A stretch of DNA of 64,000 bases from Agrocybe praecox (taxonomy: Eukaryota; Basidiomycota; Agaricomycetes; Agaricales; Agrocybaceae), in contig OZ024847.1 of the NCBI GenBank assembly GCA_964017145.1, forward strand, positions 434,001 to 498,000. The letters run 5' to 3'. A program made the position numbers and the translations under genes. The first letter of the stretch is position 1. Each line of letters begins with the position of its first letter. The notes beneath the pieces were generated by a model. That model searched no databases. It worked only from the letters and a program-made list of their open reading frames with translations, and was not told where the DNA came from. Shown here one piece after another: positions 34,762-49,860 of the stretch.

Positions 34762-36495
34762 ATGCCCGTACGTCGAGAGCCGTCACCTCTTTTCGTTGGA
34801 CTGGCATTGATTCATATTCTGTAGGGTATAACGTCCTCAATAGGTACCTTGGAGGAGAATCTTCCCTATGGCGAAGTCCTGTACCCCGGAGAAGTCTCTT
34901 ATGAGCGCGCTGTGTTCATAGGGAACCTGCTCTATCGACTTACTACCCCTTTCGCTGTTGTCCTTCCTCGAAGCACCGCCGAAGTCCAGCAAATCGTCAA
35001 ATATTGCTATCAAAACAAGCTCCGGCTGACTGTCAAAAACGGTGGACACTCCTATGCTGGCTACTGCCTGAACGATGAAGGCATCGTCCTAGACCTCAGT
35101 GCGATGTGCGACATTCATATCAATGAGTCCAGCACCCTTGTCAAAATACAGGGTGGAGCCACCTGGGTCGACGCCTACGCCCAACTTGTGAACAAAGACG
35201 CAGCAAACATCATCATCGGTGGTCAATGTCCATTCGTCGGCGTCTCTGGTTTTACGCTCGGAGGTGGTCTCAGCCCATTTTCCCGTAGCTACGGCCTCGG
35301 GGTCGATAACGTCGTCGAGATGACTATGGTCACTGCATCTGGAGACCTGGTTACGCTCACTGACCATGAGACCGATCAGCACAAGAAAGATTTGTTTTGG
35401 GCACTTCGTGGCGGCGGCGGAGGAAACTTTGGTGTCTTGGTCGATTTCACGTCGAAGGTGTACAAGTTGCGCAACGCAGATGGACACATAGTCGCAGGCA
35501 ACCTCACCTGGAAGCTCCCAGCTCAGGACGAAGAGTTCAAGGCCATGATGAAGACCTGGAACGACCGTACGTGGAAAAACGAGTTGACGGTCGATATGAT
35601 CGTTCGATTCGTAAACGGAGAAATGTTGGGACAGATGACGGTGCTCTTCAATGGCCCCATGGATGAGTGCCTGCAGGAGGTTGCGCCGCTGATGGCGTTC
35701 AATCCTTTGAACGAAATGAAACAGATGCAGTGGAACGATTGGGTCAAGATCGACGAAGGCTTCGAGGTCGACAGTCAGGTCTATCACCACCATGCGTCGA
35801 TAATCCTTCCTGAACACGGAGTCACCCCTGAAGTCACCGACCTCATCGTGTCTCTAGTCAAGGAGTCGCAGACATTCAAGGGCGACCCTGGTCAGTGCTC
35901 AATCCTTTGGGACCATATTGGTGGAGTGGCGGCCAAACCGAAAAACGACGATACCGCATTCTTCTGGAGGGACGGTGTCTACGTTATGACCGTTCTTGCT
36001 CAGTGGCTCGACCCTTCCATGAACCAAACTTACCTCGATTTTACCAACAAATGCAAGGACGCCTTCCTCCCATTCGCTATTCAGAAAAAGGCCGCATATC
36101 TGAACTACATCGATAGTACAGTTAATAACTGGCAGGATGCTTATTATGGCACGAATTACCCCAGGCTGCAATCGATCAAGGACCATTGGGACCCAACCAA
36201 TTTCTTCCACTTTGATCAGAGTATCGAGCTGACGGGCACCCACAATTACAAGAAAGCACCCGCGAGGCGTGCTCCGATCAATGTTGGCCTTGTTTCCGCC
36301 GAGGTTGATACCGACACTATGGAAGTCGATGAAGCAGGATCAGCTAAAGGCCATCCTGACGCGAACAAACATACAAAGGCACGCTGGGATACTTACTCCA
36401 TTCCCGATCCGACTGTCCTTCACGGCGTAACTAATCATAAAGCCATATACAAGATTGACGGTGTAGAGCGTATCAAATTGCTGACAGACCCCTGA
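34762..36495 (+). CDS. BBE-type FAD-linked oxidase, likely bicovalent flavin
   Basis: The long frame lacks an N-terminal ATG. A two-codon first exon (ATG CCC, 34762-34767) splices at GTACGT to TGTAG/GGT at 34825 and restores one, giving 558 aa. The PCMH FAD domain contains VVLPRSTAEVQQIVKYC and NGGHSYAG, whose His is the usual 8-alpha attachment. GGQCPFVGVSGFTLGGG carries the Cys of the bicovalent type, and WALRGGGGGNFGVLVDF follows. The C-terminal berberine-bridge segment is YPRLQSIKDHWDPTNFF. The family oxidises sugars or alkaloids with oxygen; the substrate is unknown. There is no signal peptide, which is unusual for oligosaccharide oxidases. About 85 residues follow the BBE motif, ending in GVERIKLLTDP, longer than is typical. 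Confidence 0.88.
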
Positions 36496-38237
36496 AATGT
36501 CGCGGTACCTTAAAAAATTCTGTAGTAACTAGTCCCTTTGGGTATCCTGATGTCCTTCCGTTGCTTGTTGCTGTACACAAACATAACAATAAAACCGAAT
36601 TTATCCAATTTCTAAAAGTTAAAACCATAGTGATTGGTCGAAATAAATTACCACTGTCTGCAGATTCTGAACTGAGACAATGCCTGCCACGTTCTTGGGT
36701 GAAAACACACATTACTACCTTTGCGCTCGCCGCTCGAGTGTTGATTGTTGATCAATGATTGATGATCGATGAAGCTTAGTTTAGAAAGAGTCAGACCAAA
36801 TCGAGCATGCAAGCCACAAGGTCGAAATATGACGTCACGCGACGCACGTCGGAAGTTTAGAGACTCGAACAGGCTAGAACAAAGGTTAGATATTATATAG
36901 CCAACCAACATCATGCAGCAATGCTGATTGAAATTTGTTTTCCTTGGCAGTTGAGAACAAACACCAGGGATCCAATAGCGTACTATACCACACCTTTTAA
37001 GATTTCTCGTCAAGACCCCAATTGAGAGAGAAGGTACACATTCATTTTTCCTTCCTATGAGCCAGTATTCAAAAGACTTCTGTAGCAAATAATGCATTAG
37101 AAGCCACTCGCTTAAATGTTTCTCAACTTCCACGTGTGCGAGGCTTACACTCCAGCAACTCCACGCGAACTTTGAAGTGGCGAAGGTCGGGCCATGCTGG
37201 GCCCTGGCCCATGTAATAGAGGGCGGCGCTTGTGTAGCTTCACTCTTTCACTGGCTACTTCTTTGGATAGGACGTCTTTTCTGTTGAAGTGCTCCCACAC
37301 CAACCCCACAAAATATTACTACCACGCGAAATTCGAATGATCGATCATCAGAGTCCTTTCCAATCGATTACAAAAGAATACCAAGTACCTACCTCAGACC
37401 TGGATCCACGTCTATTTTCCTTGGTTATTTTTACTCAAAATTATCGTTGCCTTGTCAACACAGCTCAGTTTGAACTTTGGACCCACCTGTGTGCACTCGG
37501 ATACATAATGACTCTAACACCCCAGGGCCCAGCTCCATGCGCCGTGCCGAGGAATCAAAACTCACGCGATTTTCAGCATTACATTATATGTTTCCGCTCC
37601 CGCGAAAAAAAATCACGGAAATAACAATAACATTTGAATAGAAATCGGAATCACTGAGCATCGCGTTTCATAGTATTTTAAATAGAAAAATGTCCAAAGT
37701 TATACTTCAAGTATTCTGAGACTTAGACACTCATTACCAAAGCTCTACAGTACGTGAAAACGATAAAATTCTGGCTTTAGCACAAAGAGCCATTGCTGAA
37801 GTACGTCACACGTGTCACGCCTTGACCTCCGTCGACACGTTACCGCGTTACCCGTATGTACACATGCTCAGTGTGCAACTGCAGACTTCATTGTCCGGTG
37901 AAAGGATCACGGACCTTCTCAAAAAGAAAAATGGCAAAACGGTTCATCCAGGCGCGTTGTATCGGGTTTCTTAGTACGTGAGCCTACGTGAGCATCGTGT
38001 GCCAATATTTTTTAACAAACTGACTTGGGCCAGTACTAACGCCGTGGAGCATGTCTAAAACATCTTAGAATCACATCTGTCAGATCTTTTGTGTAATGTA
38101 CTTAGGGTAAGGTGAAGTAGGTAAAAACTTTTCAAAAAGGCCTTAGACTTACATTCGTTGGGGGAAAGGACACATATGGAGATACCTTTTTGAAAAAGGA
38201 GTGCTGTGCTGAGAAATTGCATTGCGTGAATTGTATA
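36496..38237. other. Gene-free DNA, 1.7 kb
   Basis: Only frames of about 100 codons without family character. It ends at the TIR element; the TA duplication is at 38236-38237. Confidence 0.45.
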
Positions 38238-39207
38238 TGGTGCTCCACACCTAGTCACCGCTAAAAAATGACAGCGGCCAAATCGGTCGAGGAACAAATT
38301 GACTACCCCTAACCCCACTGTGCCGGAGGTACGGGCAAAATTTTCAAGCACCAACGGGCTTGTAACAAGGTTCAGTCAATCAAATCTATAGGTTTTACTT
38401 GTACAAAGTAGTATAGTAAATTTTAGGGTATACAGTAACCATGGCCCGTCGTACTAGGAAATCGTAATTGCAAGCAGCAGCACGAACACGAGAGGGAAAA
38501 GCGAAAAAGATCATAGCAAGGAAGGCACTGGAGATAATCTTCCAAGTCAGAAACTTCAGGGAATGGCGAACTCAAAACATCGTGGGTGGGCAGTGTGAAT
38601 AACCGCGAGTATGTGCAGTCAGACTGGTTAGGATGGGGTGATTCAAGCGACGAAGAAATAGAGGAGTTGAAGGACAATGCATTATTGAGGAGTTTGAAGG
38701 TGGCATATGAGCACAAGCAGTCTCAAATAGCCAAGCACGTCGTCACGGGGGTGAAAGAGAATCCGACCGTAAATGCAATCAAGTTGATTACGGGCGAAAA
38801 TCTCACAAAAATGGACCGGAAGAAGGCCGAGAGCAATTGACATCTTGGGTACAGTGGGAATTCCAAAAGGACAGGATGGATAAATGCACAAAAGGTGAGG
38901 GAGAAGGCAGAAACAGTCAAAAAAACGTTAAAAAACGTGAGTACAGTCTTTTGCGAGGCAATTTGATCAGTAGGTGTCGCTATAAATAGTCTAAGTTACC
39001 ATATATGGACTATCTTATCTTATCTGGCCAATTTGGTGACACCCAATTTTATAACTCCGTCAGTTTTTGGCCAATCAAAAAACGGTCTAGCAGATTTGTT
39101 CCCCTTGTCAAATGGAGTGTTTTCCCTAAAGGAATAAGAAAAGGGGGAAATTTTGCCGACACCTTAAATTTTGTCACTTTTTAGTGGTGACTAGGTGTGG
39201 GGCACCA
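38238..39207. mobile_element. 970-bp TIR DNA element, copy 2 of the TGGTGC family
   Basis: The left end TGGTGCTCCACACCTAGTCA and the right end (reverse complement TGGTGCCCCACACCTAGTCA) match with about three differences over the first 34 bp. TA lies on both sides (38236-38237 and 39208-39209). The termini are related to the element at 5858-6703, and the right-hand interior shares ATTTTATAACTC.GTCAGTTTTT with it. A degenerate frame begins MARRTRKS near 38441, stops after eight codons, and continues as acidic and basic fragments up to about 38840. The imperfect ends suggest it is older than copy 1. No transposase was recognised. Confidence 0.82.
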
Positions 39208-39332
39208 TAGTAAATATAAAGATAGAATTATTTTCTGTTATTTCGGCGGATAGCCAAGTGTATAGGTAAGATAATGAATAAGAGACGGCCGGTTACATAA
39301 AAGTAGCGGTACAAGAGAGTGTTCGGTTTAAA

Positions 39333-41463
39333 TCAAAGAAGCGCTTCAGTGGCCAATGTAGAGGCCTTCTCTGAGCGGGGCTTAATGACACACTCGAAAG
39401 GCTTAGGATAACTGAACGTAGAAAAAAGGAAGAATTTATCAGTAACCAAGCAGAAAAAGTTCATCAAAACCGATTCCGTACCTAATAATCCCTGAAGTAC
39501 TTTCGTGTACAGGTGTGATCGGCACTCCATTCACTACCTTTTTCTCAATGTTGAAAATAGCGAGCGTTTGTGAGATACAGGAGAAGAGAGATGTCTCGGC
39601 AAGATACATCCCAGGACACACACGACGACCATAGCCAAAGCAAACCCTGCGAGGGTCACGCTGGGCGGGTTTATCTGCAGTCGCTATGTGGCGTTCTGGA
39701 TCAAAAGTGAACGGATCGGGATAGGCTTCTGGATCATGCAGCATGTTCCTGAAAGTGAAAGGGAGAGTAAAAGAGACCTAATTAGCCATCACAATCAAAA
39801 CGGATCGTTATCAAAGATATGAATGGACGAGTGAAATTTTCGTCAAAGAACAGCCAAAGAAAAGGGTGCTCACCATAGGTTGGCCAAGATCAACGAGTTT
39901 TTAGGGATAAAGTAGCCCGCAATGTATCCATCTTCAATAGCCGTGTGAGGCACGCCTGTTGAAGAGGAAGAATAGATGAGTTGGAAGTAGTATGATAAGG
40001 ATAATTGGGGTTCACGAACCAGTTGGAGCCACGCTATTCCATCGAAGGACCTCCGTTACCACGGCGTTGATGTAAGGCAGATGAAGCTGGTCACTCATGT
40101 TCGGAAGTCTTCCATTCCCAACAACGGCGTCAAGTTCAGCCTGGGCTTTCTTCTGGACCTCTGGAAGCGTTGTCCATTATTCGGCATTTGTACATTTTTA
40201 GGCTAACCGTTCTCACCTGGAAATAGAACCATTGCTAGGAAAAATGCATACTCTGATGACACGGTGGTGTCCGCTCCTCCTGTGAAATGTGGAAAAGTCC
40301 GGACATGAGAAAATAATTTTTTTGGGAAGCTAATTTTTTTTTTACTTACCGCCGTACATTGAACTTGCTGCTAACCTGACATCTCTAATTTGATCCTCCG
40401 TCAGGGACTTTTCATCTTCAAGGGCAGCTGATACAAATGAAGGAGGGGCAGTGCCGGCAGCCTATGTCGATTTTTAGCGGATCTAAGATACCTTCCAGAG
40501 TCTTGGAGGGAGAAAGAAAAACGTACCATTTGTTGTTTGGTGTGCGCATAAGGGACCTCAACCATCCTCTGTGTGTCTTTGGCCCAATTATTCGCGGTTT
40601 TGAGGAAACCCGCACCAGGAAACCATTCAGGCAAAAGCTTCAAGCTAGGGAAAAAGTCGACAGGGAAAGCACCAGGAACAGTGGCAGCGTTGAAGTTGTC
40701 GTTGGCTTGTTCGATGAGATTGATGAAAGGGTCTTCTCCGTCTTGGACTCGATAGCCATACGTGAGTCGCAGTATAATTCCACCAGCAAGTCTAGCATCG
40801 TATGTAAGAGACAAATAAGACAAATACAAGGAAACAGAGGACGCACTTTCGCAGATGTTTTAGCAAGTCGTCTGGGTTCGCGAGCATTCGTCGAAGGAAA
40901 TGATTGGTTTCATTTTCCACAAGAGGATATAATTGCTGGATGGGTTTAGGGCTGCCAATATACTGAGAGAAGTGTTTGCGATACGTGCGGAACCTCTGCC
41001 CATAGCGGAGGAGCACCAATGTTTGTCCATATCCGACCAACTCCCCGCCCATCTCTAGTACGGGTCGATCAGAATAAATAGCACCCTTCTTATCCAGCTC
41101 GTCCATGATGCTGGCCGAATTGACGATGATCATCGGTCGGCCTAAAATTTTAACGCAAATAATTCCACCTGTATAAAACTGGCTATCAGCGTCCAATCTC
41201 ACAGTGCGAAATACACAAGCACGTACCCCATCTTCTCCCCCATTCCGCAAAAGTAATCCACTCGTGTTTTTCCGGCATATCGAGGATATTCTAAGAGAGT
41301 CGTCAGAATACGCGAAAAACCTTCGATAATTCCAAAAACGCACTCCAACGATAGGTAGGCCGCTTGGGCCAGGGGGTAAGTAGTGACTGACAGCTTTCCA
41401 TGACTTCATCTTGAGTACAAGGAGCAGGCCAGCCGCCACCACAGCGATAGAGACAAGTCCCAT
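39333..41463 (-). CDS. Cytochrome P450 monooxygenase
   Basis: A multi-exon minus-strand gene starting at the ATG at 41463 with a membrane anchor ([19 protein letters not shown]) and the hinge [12 protein letters not shown]. The second exon reads [18 protein letters not shown]. The C-terminal half has the I-helix GGGADTTVS, the K-helix region [25 protein letters not shown], and the heme loop [14 protein letters not shown] with the cysteine ligand. The last exon reads [13 protein letters not shown]. The layout resembles basidiomycete P450s annotated as O-methylsterigmatocystin-oxidoreductase-like (CYP64 clan). It is an ER-bound oxygenase of unknown substrate. No reductase partner is nearby, as expected, since fungi use one shared reductase. 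Confidence 0.9.
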
Positions 41464-42887
41464 GGTGTAGAACGGGGGGGACAGAGTTTGGGTGGTTCCT
41501 AGTGGTTGAAGCGAAGGGGAAATAAACGGGTGTCTAATCCAGCGTCATTTTCGCCCTTGATCTTTCGGTTCGTAAACCATTTGTCCAATAATCGTATCGC
41601 AACGCATGCGGAGCCGGCCCTACCATTAATCGCGAAGTTTACACCGGTTTCGGGCAAAATTTGAAATCACGATATAGAAAAAGCCTGCAAATCACAGTAG
41701 TCAACCCAATCAACTGTTGAATGGAAAATCTGTCATTGCCGTGGGCAATATTAAGCACTGAAGATTTAGAAATTATATTGGGCAGGGTAGGTAAGTGTGG
41801 GAGCAAAAATAAAAGATATATACATGATATTTCTTCCCATGATATGACTGACAGATCTCGGGGCCCGACAAGATCCAAATGAAGTTTCCATTTTCGAAAA
41901 CCACAATTTGGTCACGCTATTGAAACACCGACCAGAATCACGAGCTTTCGTTCAACAGATGGCTAATCATTCCATTCAACTAAGTAAGCGCTTAAGGAAC
42001 GACCTGAAATAACTTATCCATCTATGCAGCTTGCTCTACGACCTTGTACGACGCTTTCTGAAACTATTTGCCTTCTTTTCCATTGTGTAATTTGGACATT
42101 GGATTTGGGCTATGATGAAGCTGTTTAAAGTCGGGGTTTCCGAGGTGCTTGAGCGCCAGGTGCTTTACGATACTAATGATGTACGTACACAACTTACCTC
42201 ACATTTCATATACATAACGTTGAATAATTATTGTTTCAGTCATCACTAGCCTTCATAGGTGACACCTTACCCTGTAAATTCCTTGTTTTTTTTGCGGTTT
42301 AGACGATTCTTCGTCTCTCTTGAGGTTCTATGTACGAGGTTCTACGCGGGCGCCATGCTGCACCATCAGAATCATCGCCTCCTGACATTCAAAAAATCTT
42401 CTGATATACTCTTTATAGTTTTCCCAGATCCATTTCTAACTTATTATATCCTTATAGGTTTGTCGTCATTCGGCTAAGAGTACGCCCGATTTGGGTGATC
42501 TCATTTTCTACCCACTTCGGGAAATGTTTCCTTCGAATTGGATCCCCGAATGTCCGTGAAAATCTCAAAACAATTCGGAAGTTTTTTTGCGGTTACGACC
42601 CGTTTCTACGTTAGAGAATTTGGGGTACCATAACATCCTCTAACATCCCGTTTGAATCCCCGCTTAAGTTTCCCTACCATTCAAGACCCAGATACGCGGT
42701 TCCCTGCAGGTTCATGCCCAACAGCACTGAATCTTTGATTGAATTTTGATGCTGTATACATCTCTCATACATATATACGGTCCCGATACCCCCCGTCCCA
42801 GTTCGCCTTCGCTTCTGGCCTCCCTCTTTGTTCGGCTTTCTCTTTGAGGTGATCTTCCCTCGCATCCTTCCCTCACCATCTCTCACT
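41464..42887. other. Divergent intergenic region
   Basis: Between the P450 start (minus) and the DUF6534-type gene (plus). No gene or element was recognised; both promoters lie here. Confidence 0.45.
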
Positions 42888-45218
42888 ATGGCCGACTCCG
42901 CTACTTTGAATCCCGCCTACCCTCTGGATAACTCGTGCGTCCCATCGATCATAAAATTTCAAAGAACACAGTTTTGACAAAGCCGGCAGAATGGGGGCGA
43001 TGATGATTGGGGTGATCGTGAGCGCAGTGTTGCATGGAATCACCCTGCTGCAGGCATTCATCTATTCTACCAGTAAGCACTTCCGCTTTGGTGGTTCAAA
43101 TCGCATGTTTCCAATCGACACTTTCCCAAAGACTACAAAAACGATGCATGGTATCTAAAGAGTCTGGTAGGTGCAACGCACTCTGGAGAATGGATTGGTT
43201 GAGAAATCGTCGTCTTCTCGTACCAGGTGGCCACCACTGTCTGTTTTGATGCCATTCATCTTGCGTTGATATCCCATGCAGGTAAAGTAAAATTTATCAC
43301 GAACGCCCTAAACCAGGCTGTACCTGACAATCTTCTCAGTGTATCATTACGTAGTATCCAATTTCCAGTAAGATTCCATGTCATGTCTTTGCCTCGAACG
43401 TTCCGTAAATCAGCAAACGAATTTAGTGACCCAGAAGCACTCTTGCGTATAACTTGGTGAGTCGAACAACAAATTCTTTGTGGCTCATAAATTAATGATT
43501 CTCTTTCGTAGGACGGTTTTGGTGAGTTAATGGATCGACATCAATGGAATTGCAGACAAGCTCATTTATGGCGGGCTTGACACAGATTGAGGCTCTCTTC
43601 ACGGTACGTACTTTTTCTCATTCTAAGGGATAACATACTAAACTCAAATCGGATACAGGGTGTAAACGCTGGCATTGTGCAAACGTAAGTCTTAAAACAT
43701 TAAACTAATTCTCTCATAATTCACATATCATAATTTACGATTTTCGCATAGTTTCTATGCATTGCGAGTTTGGCGTTGTAAGTTTCATTTAATTTCCGGA
43801 GATAGCGTGAACAAATCTGATATGGGCGCTAGTGAGCAAGAAAAACTACTGGCTTACCGGAGGGATTCTATTTTTAATTCTCGCCACTACTGGTGAGCCC
43901 CGTTTTTAAATGTTAGAATGTTTCTCGAACATGGCCTCTAATTTCCAATCGTAAAATTAAACTCTCAGGCTCCGGAATCGGTATGTAAATTTTCCCGTAT
44001 ATCTGCTGTGGCGTCGGAGTCGATCGTTCAAGACGTTTTTCCATCTATAACAATCAGCTTGGGTGATTATATCGTGAGTTTGCTCTTGGCATCTTGAATA
44101 CGGATCTCGAGAAGAACTAAAGTCACTCCTAGTATGCAACTCGAAACTTTCAAAGAGCTGCTGGAATATACGGTATGCCGTGTACGCTCTTTACGCTCGC
44201 TATGATGGTCTTAAGACTCCCTCCTAGCCACTGACGATTACCATCAATGCACTCTCTACGACGAGCGATGTGATTATTGCCGTCAGTCTTTGCACTTTGC
44301 TACATAGAGCAAGGACGGGTTTCAAAAGGTGAAGAGATAACTTCATCTCATTTTCATAGTCACTTATTGAAGAGCTTCGTTACAGATCAGATTCTATTAT
44401 CAATAGACTGGTTTGTTCTTAGCTCGAGTATTTTGTGCGAAATGTACTCAATCCTTGACTTATAGATCATCTTCATCATCAACACTGGAGTGTATGTCTT
44501 CCCTTTTTGCCGTCTCGTGTATTTTTCTCAAATGTCTTTCCCATTTATAGTTTGACAACGTACGTCTCTCCCATCACAAAGTCCAATTACTTATCGAGTG
44601 GAAGCTTATAATTATGGCCATTCAGCTGCTGTGCGGTCGCCTCATTGATATGTGTAGGTTCCATACCTCCTTATTCCTCCTGCTTTTGTTGACTTCGACC
44701 AGCTCGTCGCTTCTCCAAATAGTTTGATCTACGCCACCTTCTACTTCTGTATCGGACGCCGTACGTCTTTCATTGCCTTCAGACGCAAACCTCTTATATG
44801 CTTACGCGGCCCCCATTTCATTTTCTTTATAGTTTATACCAATTCCTTCTTGGCTACCCTCAACGCCAGAAAGTCATTCCGCAGCGCTATCGATGACAGT
44901 CACGCCATGATGTCTATACCCCAGAGCGTGCTCAGTCCCCAAGGTTCTGCAGCTGGCAAGTTACAAAACATCTCAATCCGAATTGAGAAATCCACATCGC
45001 AAGATGCCAACCAAAACATTTCAGTACGTCCTATGTCTTTGGTGGACATACCATCAACATTACCTCAGTGTGTTGTGCGATAGACTCGGAGACAGTGAGC
45101 TGACTTTGTCTTCTCGTATTTATTGCAGAGAGGAGATAGCAATAGCGGCTTGAGCGGGAAGACCCATATACAGAGCGACGAAGATATCATCAGTATCAGG
45201 AAAGGGGGGTCTATCTAG
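42888..45218 (+). CDS. DUF6534-type multi-pass membrane protein
   Basis: A gene of many small exons. The start MADSATLNPAYPLDN splices to FDKAGRMGAMMIGVIVSA. Later exons read NYKNDAWYLKSL, VATTVCFDAIHLALISHA, VYHYVVSNFQ, DPEALLRITWTVL, GLTQIEALFTG, FYALRVWR and LSKKNYWLTGGILFLILATT. RSDSIINRL, IIFIINTGV and NSLIYATFYFCIGR follow, then a soluble tail starting LYTNSFLATLNARKSF. This pattern of seven membrane segments with WR...SKKNYW and a tail beginning LNARKS is that of agaricomycete DUF6534 proteins, function unknown. The end is uncertain: without a last intron the stop is at 45083. I prefer splicing from GTACGT near 45023 to TTGCAG near 45129, which gives RGDSNSGLSGKTHIQSDED and a stop at 45216-45218. 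Confidence 0.75.
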
Positions 45219-45663
45219 AATCTATATAGAGCTCATATTTATACCAGGAAACACATGCTCTATACCGTATCATTCATACCAAACTCTGCATTTTGTTTCT
45301 CACATACCTTAGAGGCTTTGTACAATCAGCATTCTGACCACTCTTTACTGCATACAATACACACGCACATACGCTTTAAATGCAATTCATTTTTTTCCAA
45401 GTATCCGAGGTGCTTCCCGTGGCCGAGTTAGCTCCACGTTGGTCACTGGGAGGTATAGGCTGATTGATATATTCAAAAGTCTATATCGATGAAGGATGTA
45501 AGGATAGTGTACAAGTGTAGGTTATATATTAGTTAGTGCTTTCGATTTGCCGTTTGCAGTATGTCAAGGGAGATTATAATTTGACTAGATCCAGCCTCAG
45601 CCTGGTGTTCCACTGTGAGGAATGGAATCAAATATCCAGATAACACGTATCATCGCTTTTGGC
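45219..45663. other. Convergent intergenic spacer
   Basis: Nothing recognised between the DUF6534-type gene and the stop of GH47 copy A. Confidence 0.4.
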
Positions 45664-47741
<2,078 letters not shown>

Positions 47742-49065
47742 GGGACTAGCTGGCAAGACTGAGCGGCTAGAATCGAGTCTATTGCCACCAAACTGAGTCT
47801 ATTGGCTTTATTATGGGCCGTTTGCGAATTGATCTGAACTTCCCGAAAATTAGTAAGTGCAAGGCTGAGTATGTAATAGAATCTGCTTGCTATTCGGGAG
47901 CCATGCTCTGCGTTGAAAGCCCGCTGTCCTCCCAGATCCTCCCTATAGACATGACGGTGACAGGAGCAGACGCGGGCCTATTTTCGACAGCTCTTCGGAT
48001 CCAAGGTTTCTATTAAAAGGAGCGCAAAAGGCTTGGCGCCTACTTGCTCACGTGGGGGGGCTGGAATTTTGAAATTAAGTATTAACAGACAGTAATGACT
48101 TATTGGCTTACTATGTTATTCCATTTATTTTCGGTAAGTCTCAATCTAGCAATTCAGCTACGGTAAAGAAAGGAAAGAAACATACCAAATCACTGTATTG
48201 AACTTATGTACGGCTTGGAAATCTATTTTTAGTACGACGTTTCCCCAATTGCCGAAAAAAAACAATGGATCGTCGAGATGATCATTGATCCATTTATATG
48301 TAAAAAAGATACTAGAAAGTCTCATTTTTTGCGAGTGATGTTCCGTGATGCCCTCAAAGACTCAATGAATTATTTTACATAAAGATAACGAATGAAAGTA
48401 TGGGATTCATCGCACTTCTTTTGAAGCAATATTCTTTCGACTTCAGGAATTATGCGTCTTACCAACTCCCGCCTCGAAGAGCAAACAAACATGCTTGAAT
48501 CAGACACTACGTGTAAAATAACATCCTCATTGATACTCATTCCTTACCCGGATGAACGGTGCAATTTATTCACCTGGGAATTCTGGATGTGTTTTTAGTT
48601 CAAAATTGCGATAGAGCGATGCAAACTCAATCAATATTCCGATACAATGCCCGGTGACAGGGACCAATAGAAAAACAGGATTATTTTTCCCGAGAAAATA
48701 TTGCCGTCTTACAAATTTTTTTTAGCTTTCTAAATCGACAAATGAGGTAAAGCTCAGAGAGACTATGCAATCACGGAATGATTCGGCCCATTAAAATACA
48801 GGTAGCGGCGGGGGTGGTGGGCTTCTATATTGAGAACTAAGTCCTTAATATTCGACTCGTCATCGAAGAGAAGACATAAGAATTTGAGCGTTATAGAAAG
48901 GAAAGAGGTAGTGCGCAAGGTCAATAGAAAGTAACGGTCTGGGCAAGCACTTTCCTTGGCACCCCTTTTATCCGCGTGTCACATCTTTGCTGACTCCATT
49001 TACACTCGCAAACATATAGCATGCATGAGCGTATTTAAATTTTTACTGAAAAATAGCGCATTCAC
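47742..49065. other. Gene-free DNA upstream of GH47 copy A
   Basis: Contains the promoter of copy A and otherwise AT-rich sequence without frames. It ends at the poly(A) side of the LINE fragment. Confidence 0.45.
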
Positions 49066-49860
49066 TTTTTTTTTTTTTTTTTTTGTGGAGCTTTGGAAGG
49101 AACGCGACAGTCAACATTGTTGTCCTCGCGTTTCAGCATATTCAATTTACGAAGCTTTCACTTCGTTTTTGCTCTGAGCTCTCCACACCGGGGTAATGCC
49201 TTTGCTATTTCGGCACACCTTTTTGAAGGTAGTGTGGGGCTCGGAGCGAACCGTTGAGCTGTTCAACGGTTCCGTCCAGGCGGATGCTCTCCTATACCCA
49301 CTAAAACCCCGGTCGAGAATTTTGTCCAATCGTCTTGAAGGTCCCGTTGATTCCTTAGGGTACCCCACCATGTTTCTTCTACTAGCCTCTTATTTAGTGC
49401 TTTTCGGCCATATCTTTTTCGGTCCGTTAATAGACAGTCCATCCGTAGTCGTCTATTTATCATTGTAATCCACTGTGGTTCTAAGGTATCATTTGTAGGT
49501 TTCTTGCCCTGATCCTCGTTATCGGTTATCTTCCATTTGCATCTCACTTTCCATATTAGGTGCGCTGATTCCAATATCGTGATTGTGTAAAGCCGGTTAG
49601 CTCCGACGCGCCGTTTATTCGTTGGTCCTCGGTTGAAGTCCGCCAAACCACATCCTAGTATCATACCTAGTGATGGACGTGTCCAGGGTATTCCTTTCTT
49701 TTCGCATAGCTCCTTTGCCAGCTTCCACACGGTTTCTTTTCCCGAGGCATGACATTCCTTCAAATACAAAGGACGAAGAGACATTCTAAGGCCTATTCCA
49801 AAAAAAAACGACCTAAAAGGGCACTTGAGTCTGGTTTGATAAGCCACACGTCTCAGGGTA
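49066..49860 (-). mobile_element. 3' fragment of a LINE-type retrotransposon
   Basis: A 194-codon minus-strand frame (49847-49263) matches the C-terminal end of agaric reverse-transcriptase proteins. It reads ECHASGKETVWKLAKELCEK, PSLGMILGCGLADF, ESAHLIWKVRCKW, INRRLRMDCLLTDRKRYGRK and GVLVGIG. Downstream on the same strand, after about 180 nt, is a run of 19 A (49066-49084), consistent with the poly(A) tail of a non-LTR element. The reverse transcriptase and endonuclease domains are missing, so it is a 5'-truncated dead copy. It sits between the two GH47 paralogues. Confidence 0.7.

Noticed and set aside
35089..35817. 242-codon minus-strand frame opposite the FAD oxidase
   Set aside because: Antisense shadow of a GC-rich coding exon; the opposite strand has clear FAD-domain motifs.
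37289..37624. 111-codon frame downstream of the FAD oxidase
   Set aside because: No start context, domain or paralogue; composition is like neighbouring non-coding DNA.
26392..41463. A secondary-metabolite gene cluster made of the MDR enzyme, FAD oxidase and P450
   Set aside because: The genes are separated by housekeeping genes (SSZ1, VPS29) and there is no polyketide synthase, peptide synthetase or terpene cyclase.
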